Shown here: one piece after another, positions 11,199-21,425 of the stretch
How the letters are laid out: each line of letters opens with the position of its first letter
Position numbering within the stretch: position 1 is the stretch's first letter
The notes under the pieces: generated by a model
Told to the model about the DNA's origin: nothing
Databases searched by the model: none
The model's input: only the letters and a program-made list of their open reading frames with translations
Origin: Earliella scabrosa
Lineage: Eukaryota; Basidiomycota; Agaricomycetes; Polyporales; Polyporaceae
NCBI GenBank assembly: GCA_022605405.1
Contig: JABYQQ010000008.1
Coordinates: 434,001-498,000, forward strand
DNA: 64,000 bases
Direction: 5' to 3'
Position numbers and translations under genes: made by a program

Positions 11199-12110
11199 CA
11201 CCTGATCATCCCACGATCTAATACCACTTAGAACTGTGTTTGTACCGGTTGTTCGGTTCTTGCTAGAATGCTTTCCAGCTGTTCCCCGTACTCTTGTAGA
11301 AACCTCTGAAGATCTCTGGGCGCGTGTGCCATGTTTTCCCGTCCCTTCGGAGCGCTATGACAATGTCGCGCTGGAACGTCCCTCGGTTCCTTTCCCTCCC
11401 GATTCGGATTGTTCGCTGACATGTCGCCCCTTGTCCGCTTTCGTCTTATAACATAATCCGTTGCTCACGCGGTTTGTTTGACAGTGTTCAGAACAGAAGA
11501 CATATGCCCGCGCTCCTCGGCTCCCGTTGTCAGCGCGCTCCCTCCCGCCCCGCACTCCCTCCTCGGCTCCCGTTGTCAGCGCGCTCCCTCCCGCCCCGCG
11601 CTCCCTCCTCGGCTCCCGCCCTCCAACGCGCTCTTCCCGCCCCGCGCTCCCTCCTCGGCTCCCGTTGTCAGCGCGCTCCCTCCCGCCCCGCACTCCCTCC
11701 TCGGCTCCCGTTGTCAGCGCGCTCCCTCCCGCCCCGCGCTCCCTCCTCGGCTCCCGCCCTCCAACGCGCTCTTCCCGCCCCGCGCTCCCTCCTCGGCTCC
11801 CGCCCTCCAACACGCTCCTCCCGCCCCGCGCTCCCTCCTCGGTGCGTGCATTCCCGCCCCATGCGTGTCCCTCTCAGTGCGCGCACTACCGCCCCACGCG
11901 TGTCCCTCTCGGTGCGCGCACTACCGCCCCGCGCGTGTCCCTCTCGATGCGCGCACTACCGCCCCGCGCACCCTCCTCAGTGCGCGCACTCCCGCCCCGT
12001 GCTCCTCCTTGCTGTCTGCGCGCTCCTTCATGGTTTCCGCCCTCACCGTGTTCCCCCTGTGCTGCGCGTGTCCATGGTCCTCCGAGTCGCTCTTCTCCTC
12101 CGTCACACTG
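11199..12110. repeat. Left terminal inverted repeat of the KDZ transposon
   Basis: The outer 270 bp are unique sequence, matched almost base for base by 21035-21304. From 11505 to about 12010 the arm consists of tandem GC-rich units built from GCGCGCTCCCTCCCGCCCCG and CTCCTCGGCTCCCG. The left arm has more unit copies than the right one. Long overlapping open frames here are a by-product of the repeat and are not genes. From 12110 to 12451 I see only a plausible promoter region. Confidence 0.85.
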
Positions 12111-12451
12111 TGCACGTTCCATGATTCTGATCGCAGACTCTCTGCTGCACGCTGTTGATACCAAAGTCCTGTAGTTATATGTGTGTCACAGCCTGCGCTG
12201 TTGCAGGGGCATGTCCTAGACGTCGTGTGTAGCCCTCAAATATACGGTTCACGAATAAATAGTAGTATGTTCTACCTAGGCGTCAGAGTGTCGCGATAAC
12301 GTGAGATCTCCCACAGGCGCGTCGCGCCCTGTCGCGCCGTTCTGTCACGGGGTCACAGTCACCACTTCACTCTGACTTGTCACCACCTCACTGCGCTCGC
12401 CGGTACGACAACAGCTGCAACACTAGGCTCTCGTTCCCCCTCATCTCCTCT

Positions 12452-15400
12452 ATGGGCCCGTTTCCTCGCCGTCAGTCATCTGGCAAGAGCTCGCTATCCA
12501 ACTCCATCACCTTTCGATGCGGGGGAGGCTTTGGCAAGAAGACGTACTCGTCCACCCGACGAGTTGCGAACTCTGCGCAGCGACAGGCTGACACATACAA
12601 GCTCCGTCTTCAGCAAATATCTGGTACGACTCTTTGAATCATTGCTGCTCACGACGGCCTGACCGCAGGCAGGCCTCTCCTTTGAGGACAGAGACATCCT
12701 CATGGCCCACCACGACGGCGACATGGATGTCGATGCAGACCATGGGATGGATATGCTATCGTTGCCCCCTGGAGAGGAGGCAATGTTTCTCAGTCACGAG
12801 GGTGGGGAAGAAGAGTTGTGTAGAGACATGTTCGCTGGAGAGACTTTGTCAGTATGATGTACCCTACCCTGAGGGTCTCGAAGCCACTGACACTCTTGCC
12901 AGGAAGCGCATTGACGGACGGACACGTCGAGATCGCACCACGCGTCGGATGGCCGAGTGGGACGCTCAGAAGAACGAGCTCGTTTGTGCTTATCTGCAGT
13001 GGAACTCTGGAGAACCTATCCCAGACGATCCTCTGGTCACCGACGCCCCTCTGAAGCAGGTCGAAGCCGAAGTAGTTGATCAATTTGGTATGTGCGTCAG
13101 CTTTGTATGTATTGTTATGCTGATGAACTACCAGAAACTGCAAGACGTGTATACAACTATCCACCGGCATGCACTCGGGACGCTGTCGCGCTGGCAAGGC
13201 ATGGGTACATGGCCACCGCGCCGCTTCGGCCTTCCGTAGCCATCAACTTCAAGGTCCTGCATGCCTATCGTGAAACGCATAGAGTATGTCCGAGGTTCAG
13301 CATTCAAGCTCAAGTACGAGCTCTCTGTCGTGTCCACATGGTACGTCTCGCTGTCTAGGAGATTATGCGTTGCAATTCGTAGTACTCACTATGGTATCTC
13401 AGCTCCCTTTCAATCGTACCCTCGTCGAACAGTTCAGCATCGCTTACGACATGTATCTGGAGATCCAGTACGCGGTAGAGCAACTTGCGAACACTGCCCT
13501 CGGTCGAAACGTTCCGAACTGGCGTGTCCTCAATGCGTGTGCCCCGTGCTTGTACGTGCTTACCGGCGAAGCCGAGCTGACACCGAAGATGCTGGTCACC
13601 ATGGACGGCAATCAATCCCTCAAACTTGTCGACCACAAGTATCGCGCCGGTATCGAGCATGACGATTTGCGTCAGGCTCGTTCGGACATGTGGATCACAC
13701 CGGACCGGGTAGACGAGTTCAAAGACGAGGTCCAGGTACAGTCATCCACTACGTCATGATGTCAGACTGACATGACATCGTCCGAACAGGCTACGCAGGC
13801 TACAGGCGCGCAGGGCAAGAAGAGCAAAGCCGCCAAAGCAAAAGCCGCTCAAGCCGCTCGACTGGCTAAGCTCGCTGGCACCACCGTTCCTGATGACGAC
13901 GATGACGACTGGGTTGACGAGATCGATCACGGCGGGGAGGATCCCGAGTCCGTATGTGTTGAGCGATGGCGCAACGCAGGTCCCGAGGCGCGCAAGAAGA
14001 TGTTTGCACTGTTCAATGTCACCGGCATCTTCGTATCACTCTGTCGACATGGGCAACTCCTGACCATTTGTGACATGATACGGAGTGGCGAGCTGTCGGT
14101 CTCTTCACTCGCAGCATGGTCGTGCTTGCTGACTTCGAATGCCTTTAGACGCAAGTATCCCATTGCCACATGCAAGACTCTGATTGACAGGTACGGCAGC
14201 GGCATCAAGTGTGGCTACGACATCGGGTGCGACCTTGACAAGACTCTTCGGAAGAGCTCGCTTGCAAAGCTCATTGATGAGAAGGACTTCTCGATGATCG
14301 TGCCGTCCTTCCATGGACATAGCCACAACCGCAAGTGTCAGATTAGCTGGCACCCTCTCTACACGACTGGGGTTGGCAAGGAGGATTTCGAAGGCTGCGA
14401 GCGCTGCTTTGCGGAGTCGAACGCGCTTGCCTCTTCGACGCGTTTGGCCACTCCCTTCCATCGTCATCAGAGCATTGATGATTGGTTCGCGTTCTGGGCA
14501 GAGCAGAAACACGCTGAGTCTGGTCAATCATGCGTTCCACTCCTTCGTGTCCGGCGGACTGACTTGTTGTTGCAGGGAAATTCATTCTCAACAACTACCG
14601 CCAAGCCCTCGACATCATCAAGAACGAGACAGAGGCGCTCGCGATTTGCTGCGCACAGCACAACCTCGGTGCCGCCGATTTTGAGCGGTTCCTTGCCGAA
14701 GAACGCGCGTATCTTGAGACGCGCAACACGGAGCCACCCGAGATGACGCAGAAGATCGAATACGTCGAAGCACTTCTCCTGATGCACGATGAGACGTGCG
14801 TACACGATCTGCTTGCTGCTTCTCTCAAGGCTAGATGTGCGAAGCTGATTCCGCTATGCAGGAGGAAAGCGGCTGCTGCCAAAGACAAGCGGGCGAAGAT
14901 GGACACTCACTGTGACGTCACCAACCCGGAGGCCGTCAAGAAGACGCAGAATCGTCTTCGTGGCCTCATGACTTCGGAGCGCGCAGCAAATGAACGGTGG
15001 CAGCGTGCGCATGAAGCCGTCCTCCTGCATGAAGAGCAGCTTGGAATCGTCAAGCGGTGGACGTTGGACTCGGAAGAGTTCAAGGAGAGCTTACGTGATC
15101 TTCGTCATCGCAAGTATCACCGTGCAGTGGACAAGCTCGAACGATTGGTCGTTCAGCGACTCTTCGAGTTAACGAAGCTTGGCATGAGTGGTACAGGTGT
15201 GTTTTTATCCCCCAGTTGCTAACGTTCGCTGACTGTCAACAGGATACAAGCTTCGCGAGAAGATCGGCAAGGCGCTCAAAGCTCGCGCCGAAGGTATCAA
15301 GTCTGCCCTCTCTCAGTACAACCGCCTTGCTGCTACATTGGAAAATCCCCGCCCCGAACTTAGTTGGAGTGACATCACTGAGATGGCAGCACTTGGAGAG

Positions 15401-15943
15401 TTCGATCTCCTCCGCGATTCGCGCACCGACGTTCGTCAGCTTCCGTGGGCCAACCCTGCGCACCGACGCGCTACCAACATGTATTACAACGTGAAACGCG
15501 CACACGAGGAGATCAAGAGGCTGAACATCGAGATTCCTCGGTTGTTCACTGCCATGCTCGACGAACACTACGACTATCATCGCGCTATAGCTGCCAACAT
15601 TGTAGTGAACCCGCCACTTGCATATGAGCTGTCCCGTCAGTGGGTCTTCCGGGACCGCATCAACGGTCGAGTTGCTTCTCATCTCGCAACCACGTCTCGG
15701 CTTCCTGGCTTCTCCGGAACCGTCGCTGCAGGGCAAAGGGTTGGTAGAGCTGCATGTAACGTCCACGACGTGCCGCTTCCGACGTGGGCCCGTTTGGACC
15801 GTACAGCTCTGCAGGCCATTACGGAAGAGGACGTCCTCTTGGAGGGGCTGTCTACTGTGTATGGGGTCGCATCGGAGGAGGAGGCAGATGGTTTAGTGGA
15901 GTTCTTTGACAATCTCGGCTTGGCAACAGACGGCGACGAATGA
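12452..15943 (+). CDS. KDZ transposase
   Basis: Exons near 12452-12623, 12673-12847, 12903-13089, 13132-13338, 13402-13735, 13766-14518, 14577-15197 and 15242-15943 join in frame. Order of marks: a basic start; KRIDGRTRRDRTTRRMAEW; ALARHGYMATAPLRPSVAIN; LVTMDGNQSLKLVD with the probable first catalytic Asp; FNVTGIFVSLCRHGQLL; CDMIRSGEL; KCGYDIGCDLDKTL; PSFHGHSHNRKCQISWHPLY and EGCERCFAESNALASSTRLA; then a long helical C-terminus ending TDGDE. This order is diagnostic of KDZ (Kyakuja-Dileera-Zisupton) transposases, RNase H-fold DDE-type enzymes that cut at the transposon ends. No nonsense codon or frameshift was found. The insert KKSKAAKAKAAQAARLAKLA followed by DDDDDDW between the first Asp and the zinc-binding part is unusual. 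Confidence 0.85.
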
Positions 15944-16353
15944 AATGTGGTATCCGCAGCTACGCATGTATAACACCGCTCCGATCGACGGCTCTACATC
16001 TGCTTCTTGTACACGTGTGTGCGACTGAAGGTGGTATCGGGAAGTGATGGTGCACAATACATTCGTGATCGAAGCACCACGTGCAGTGTGCATGACCCAT
16101 GACCAAACTTCTTGCAACTGCCCGCAGGAACTGCACCTCATCCAGTTGTTTCTATACCTCTGTCACTCTGCCCGTCGCTCAGCACGCTCAAGCACTGTCA
16201 AAATTTGCTTTGACGTTAAGCAGCATGGACCGTCGACCAATACCATGAAGCACCCACCTAGCGCTCGCGACCAGATATCAACCAGACGTGAGTCCCATAC
16301 CGTCCAGCAGTCCTTTCCCCTCGCTCCGAGTCGTCCCACTCCGATCCATCCCC

Positions 16354-18269
16354 ATGCCGCCTCGCAACCCCAACACCTCCGCCCCCGCACCCTTCACTGG
16401 CGATGGCGACGATGGCGGTCAGGGACTGGCAGCACAGAATGCCCGCCTCGCAGCCGCACAGTTGAACACGAGCGGCATCGACGTCATCGCATCCTTCCTG
16501 ATGGCACAGCCCTTCCTGCAGATCCATTCCCAACGGCAAGCGTATGCTATGGCTTTCGCCTACTTCTCTGCTGGATCGCACGACGACGGTCGCCACCATG
16601 TCGGAGGTGCTCGCCACCCGGAGTACAGGATCGCCCGTTCGGGAGCTACGGAGGAGCAGAGCACTGCGCTGAGGCAGGATTACATGCGGTACTTGTGTGA
16701 TAGCGTGCGTCACATCCTTTCTGCTCTTGTATTCACACTCACCATCTACAGTTGACGACGTACGATCGCCTGTCAGGCGGTGTTACTGTCATGCTCCAGA
16801 CACCTGGCACACGCCGCCCTCACACCGCTCGCATCATCGAAGAGATCATCCTGAACGTCTATGCCCCCCCGGACTTCCTCCATGAATTCCCCCACGTCCG
16901 CATCGACCTTGCTCGCTTGGGACAAGACTTCGCAAGGGCATTCGGGCTGCCGGCGATGGAGCGTTGGGATAGACTGTCGAACAAGAGTAGCTGGGCTGCG
17001 CAGGGCATACGGACGGACACCCGCCCGCCCCCATCATCCATCCTCCCTCGCAGTCAGACCTCCTACTTCCGTCTCTACGGCTATGACCCGTCCGCCTTCG
17101 AGAACCTCGTCGTGGAACAAGGCGGTCTGCGTCGCGTGTTCGTCCCGACGGGATCCATAGTGGTCCCTGGTCCGATGCCGACCGACGCAACTGCCTCGGA
17201 GCAGCCAAGCGGTCTTCCTAGCTCCCCGGTTCGCCCTCCCGGTCTTCCTGCCACCCCCGTTAAGAACGCGGCTACGCCGATTGCGGGCCTCCCAGTCAAC
17301 CCGGTGCTCTCGAGCGGCACTCCGTCGGTCGCTCCGTCCTGGCCGCCTCGGCTCCCTGTCCCTCCTCCCCTCACGGGTACGCCGTCTCGTCCTCAGGCAT
17401 TGTCGACCACCACTCCCGCAGTCTTTGCCCCCGTCGCGTCGGGCGTGTCCAGTGGGGAACCAGCTGCCGTGCTGTCCCCGCGGGCTGCTGAGAAGGCACG
17501 CAGCGAGGTCACCGCTTCGTCGTCGCGGGCCGCTGAAAAGTCACGCGCACAAAGTGACGACGACGAGCCCTCGGAGTACGAGTGGGGGCTGTCATGCGAG
17601 ACGAACCCCTTCCGCGAGCTTGCACTGTACGATCAGACCGTCAAGTTGCAGACGGAGATCAAGGACCTCACGTTGCACTATGAGGCGAGAATCAAGGCGC
17701 TCGAGAGCGAACGTGCTTCGCTGTTGGCAGGTGAGCATGGGGTGATCCTGCTAATCCTGCATGTGCCTGACTTTACACCAACAGAGGTCGCGCGTTTGCA
17801 GGTCGACTGGGTCACCGTTGTGCCAAGCCCGGAGGCTCAGGGGAGCGCTCCGACTGGGCCCGTTGACGCTGTCCCACCGAACACGCCCGTCAGGACCCTG
17901 CAGTCAGTTAGCCTCGAATCGCGCCCGTCGACGTCGCTGTCGTCGGTTTCGTCGATCTCGCAGACTAATACGGACAGTCGGGTTGTCTCTCGTGCTGCGG
18001 TTGTCTCCCCGGCCATCTCGGCCGTTGCCTCGAGCTCCACCTCCCGCATTCATCGCACCATCGAACCCTTCGGCCCCTGCACGCGCGCATTGTTCGAAGA
18101 GAACAGCATCCCGAAGGCCATGCACGCGGTCTTGTGGGACATCGAGTCGAACAAGTACGACGATGAGGTGCTGCCCGCGTTGGCGAACGCCTTCAACACG
18201 GACGACGACGAGTTCCTTGCGAAGATGTACAACGCCATGAGGATCGACTCCGCCATCAAGTACGACTGA
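16354..18269 (+). CDS. KDZ-transposon passenger protein B, unidentified
   Basis: Three exons: about 16354-16704, 16752-17730 and 17785-18269. Introns start GTGCGTCAC and GTGAGCATG and end in ACAG. The protein has about 600 residues. An N-terminal globular part (DVIASFLMAQPFLQIHSQRQ, SGGVTVMLQTPGTRRPHTAR) is followed by a long Pro/Ser/Thr-rich linker. Then comes a short coiled coil (DQTVKLQTEIKDLTLHYEAR), a second Ser-rich stretch and a conserved-looking C-terminus (HAVLWDIESNKYDDEVLPAL). No domain is recognised. The gene lies 410 bp after the transposase, same strand, inside the terminal repeats, so it moves with the transposon. It may be an accessory DNA- or protein-binding factor; that is inference only. 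Confidence 0.7.
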
Positions 18270-18653
18270 GGGAGTGCGAACGGCACCGGCTCGGTTCACG
18301 TCCGGTCTAAAATTTTCTTGTCGCTCGTTGCTGTCTCCATGCTTGTCCCTGTGCTCGTCCCCGCGATCGAGGCCTCCCTGTCGCCCGCTACTCGTTGTAT
18401 TCACCGCTGTCATGTCCCGTACTAGCAATGCATATGTGTTTCTTGGCTACCCGCTTACGGCGCAAGCGGTGTGTGCGCTCATTCGAACATATGAAACCCG
18501 CCGTTGGCGGAGGAACCCTCGCCACGTACTTCTCGAACGCGCCCCTCTCTTCCGCCTTCTCTAGCGTGCGCCGCAGTCTTTGTCTCCCGTCGTTCGTGGT
18601 TGACGTTCTCGACGCTATCCATCTAACCACTCGAGCGCGCTTATTCCCCTCCA

Positions 18654-20140
18654 TGTCGACCATCAACATATCATACGGTCCACAAGCTACTGTCGTTGCA
18701 GCTCCTCCCGTTCCGCCACGTCGCAAGCCCCCTCAGAAGGCTTCTAGTCAGACCGAAGCCTCGGCCAACAACAGGAAGGAGAAGGAGGAGGCTCTTGAGG
18801 CCGAGCTAGAACAGTGGTGGAAGCGCACGGAGGAAGAGTGCAATCAGCTCTCGATCAAATACGGTCGTAAGCCTGAACATTATCTCCATCTGATGTTCTC
18901 TGGCGGCTCCAAGGCTACAACGCGTCGCAAGGCCTCCGCATTCAACGCATGGTCTCATCATCTTGCAAAGGAGGTCAATGACGGTATGTTCCCACGCGCC
19001 TTGGTCCCGCGACTCCCGCCCATCGCAGGCTCACTTGCGACGTCTAGATGCGGAACCAGGCGATGCAGAGCGTCTTGTCGATATGACACGCGAGCATCTA
19101 GACGAGTATCACAAGCTAACAAAAGAGGAGAAGAACAAGCTCGTCAAGGTGCTCGAAGAGGACCGAAGCTCCCGCAAGTTCGGTACCAGACTCACTCAGC
19201 GTGGCCGGACGAGGGATCTACACGACACTTGCAAGGATATTCAAGACCTGGTACGTCTACTACCTATGCCTATCTAATCTGACCTCATGTGCTCGAGTCT
19301 AGATCGTCGCCTTGAGGAACAGAACCGGTGTTGAAGGTTTCTTCTGTCTTGTCCGCAACACCAACGAGTACCATGCAAAGCCCGTGTGGTATTTCACTGA
19401 TGAACGCCTCGAGCGTTACCTTCGTGGTGCCATCCGTCGAGGCTGGGACTGCGAGCATATCGCTGCTATGGCCGAAGCGTTCTCAGTTGCCGGATGCGAC
19501 TTTGCCGGTGCGTCTTCTGCATGATGCGCAAGAATACTTATGTCAGCTTCCATGCAGCGTTCTACCGTACTGGGAAGGAAAAGGCCGATTGGTATAAGGG
19601 CGAGATCCGCGACAAGATCAGACAGGGGCTTGGTGAGCACACTTGACCATGACGTACTCCGCCTAGCACTGATGATTTCGCACAGCGGACATCACAGGGC
19701 TTCCAGACGTCGCGATGAATTACAAAAGCTATCTCACGGAAATCGTCGACAAACTGGGGGTCGAGTTACGCGGCTACACACATCCCACATTTGCAAACCC
19801 CTCTACTCTCAGTACCAGCCTCGAACCCCTCCGCACTCTCTATGAAGCCCTTGAGAGCGGCGAATGTCGCTGGTACCGTCTGACTCCTGCTGAGCAAGCG
19901 GAGCGACGGAAGGCCCTCGAGCAGAAGCGCAAGTCGGGCGAAATCAAGCCGCGCAAGAAGCGCAAGGATGCCGGGAAGAAGCGCAAGCAGGTGGATGAGG
20001 ATCATGGCGGCAACGAGGAGACCGCGGGCGAGGGCGAGGGCGAGAATGATGGTGATGGTGGTGGCAACGGCGACGGCGACGGCGACGGTGACGGCGAGAG
20101 TGAGGAACGTCCTCGTAAACGCCGCCAGACTAGTTCTTGA
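18654..20140 (+). CDS. KDZ-transposon passenger protein C, unidentified
   Basis: Starts at MSTINISYGPQATVVAAPPV (18654); an upstream ATG at 18428 is possible but reads poorly. About five exons with introns near 18984-19047, 19251-19302, 19505-19530 (boundaries unsure) and 19633-19684. A Lys/Glu-rich helical start (KEKEEALEAELEQWWKRTEE) is followed by TTRRKASAFNAWSHHLAKEV, a segment resembling the RxxN-AW-H pattern of many Agaricomycete transposon-linked proteins. Next is DEYHKLTKEEKNKLVKVLEE, then RTGVEGFFCLVRNTNEYHAK. The tail is very basic (KPRKKRKDAGKKRKQ), then acidic Asp/Gly repeats, and ends RPRKRRQTSS. A nuclear DNA-associated accessory protein is likely; the function is unknown. Confidence 0.65.
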
Positions 20141-20489
20141 GCATCTTGTTTGTACTCACGTCGTTATGTTCTGCGATGATAATTTTCTTGGCATCAATGC
20201 GCGATTGTGTCATGGCATCAGGCGCTTGAACTTGTAAGTTGTAGTATACTTAGAGTCCCCTAAGTACTAGACATCGTCTAAATCTATGTGAGCTAGGTTT
20301 TATATACGTGCCCTCCTGCGCCTCCCCTCACGCGTGTGCAGTATACGCACGCACTTGTGACATGAGGGCATCCGCCGCCCGTGTGACGTTGATCATGTCG
20401 CTTAGCGGTCGTGTGAGAAGTTGTTAGTGCAGAACCGCCCTGGCGCCGCGCAGACGGAGGCGAGCCATTGCGGGCACGCGCGCACTGGT

Positions 20490-21304
20490 CATCCGAGAAC
20501 GAGGACGGGGAGAGCGCGCTGAGAGATGGACACGCGCAGCACAGGAGGACTGCCGTGAGGGCGGGCGCGAGGCGGGACTGTGCGCAACACGGAAGCTTGG
20601 GGCGGGAGGGGCGCGCCGAGGGCGAGGCGCGTGAGGCGGGACCCTGCGCATTGAGGGGAGGAGATATTGGAAGTGTACACCAGGGCAGATAGCAAGGAGG
20701 GGCACGGGGCGGGAGTGCGGGCACTGAGGAGGGTGCGCGGGGCGGTAGTGCGCGCACCGAGAGGGACACGCGCGGGGCGGTAGTGCGCGCACCGGGAGGG
20801 ACATGCGCGGGGCGGTAGTGCGCGCACTGAGAGGGACACGCGTGGGGCGGGAATGCGCGCACCGAGGAGGGAGCGCGCTGACAACGGGAGCCGAGGAGGG
20901 AGCGCGGGGCGGGAGGAGCGCGTTGGAGGGCGGGAGCCGAGGAGGGAGCGCGGGGCGGGAGGGAGCGCGCTGACAACGGGAGCCGAGGAGCGCGGGCATA
21001 TGTCTTCTGTCCTGAACACTGTCAAACAAACCGCGTGAGCAACGGATTATGTTATAAGACGAAAGCGGACAAGGGGCGACATGTCAGCGAACAATCCGAA
21101 TCGGGAGGGAAAGGAACCGAGGGACGTTCCGGCGCGACATTGTCATAGCGCTCCGAAGGGACGGGAAAACATGGCACACGCGCCCAGAGATCTTCAGAGG
21201 TTTCTACAAGAGTACGGGGAACAGCTGGAAAGCATTCTAGCAAGAACCGAACAACCGGTACAAACACAGTGCTAAGTGGTATTAGATCGTGGGATGATCA
21301 GGTG
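20490..21304. repeat. Right terminal inverted repeat of the KDZ transposon
   Basis: Inverted copy of 11199-12110. The outer 270 bp differ at only a few bases; the GC-rich tandem part is shorter. The inner edge at about 20640-20690 contains sequence absent from the left arm. Confidence 0.85.
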
Positions 21305-21425
21305 AATAAATCGAACGTGTCCCCAACACCAACGTCCACATCTAGACGCGAGTACATACAGACCCTTGGTAAGTTTCTAACCCGTCAATTCTGGCTTCGC
21401 GAACGCACAGGAGGAGTTGGTGAGT

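Larger units (their letters stand above)
11199..21304 (+). mobile_element. Complete KDZ transposon
   Basis: A 10.1-kb element. Its ends CACCTGATCATCCCACGATC and the exact inverted complement sit directly inside a 7-bp duplication, AATAAAT (11192-11198 and 21305-21311). It carries long GC-rich terminal inverted repeats and, all on the plus strand, an apparently intact KDZ transposase gene and two further spliced genes. Coding-frame integrity and the exact target duplication suggest a recent insertion. It landed in the upstream region of the Zn2Cys6 gene at 21426. Confidence 0.85.

Noticed and set aside
11474..12174. Three overlapping long open frames on the plus strand and more on the minus strand in the left KDZ inverted repeat
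   Set aside because: They arise because the GC-rich repeat unit lacks stop codons in many frames; the same frames appear inverted in the right arm, with no introns or domains.
20293..21029. Long minus-strand open frames in the right KDZ inverted repeat
   Set aside because: Mirror image of the left-arm frames; repeat by-product.
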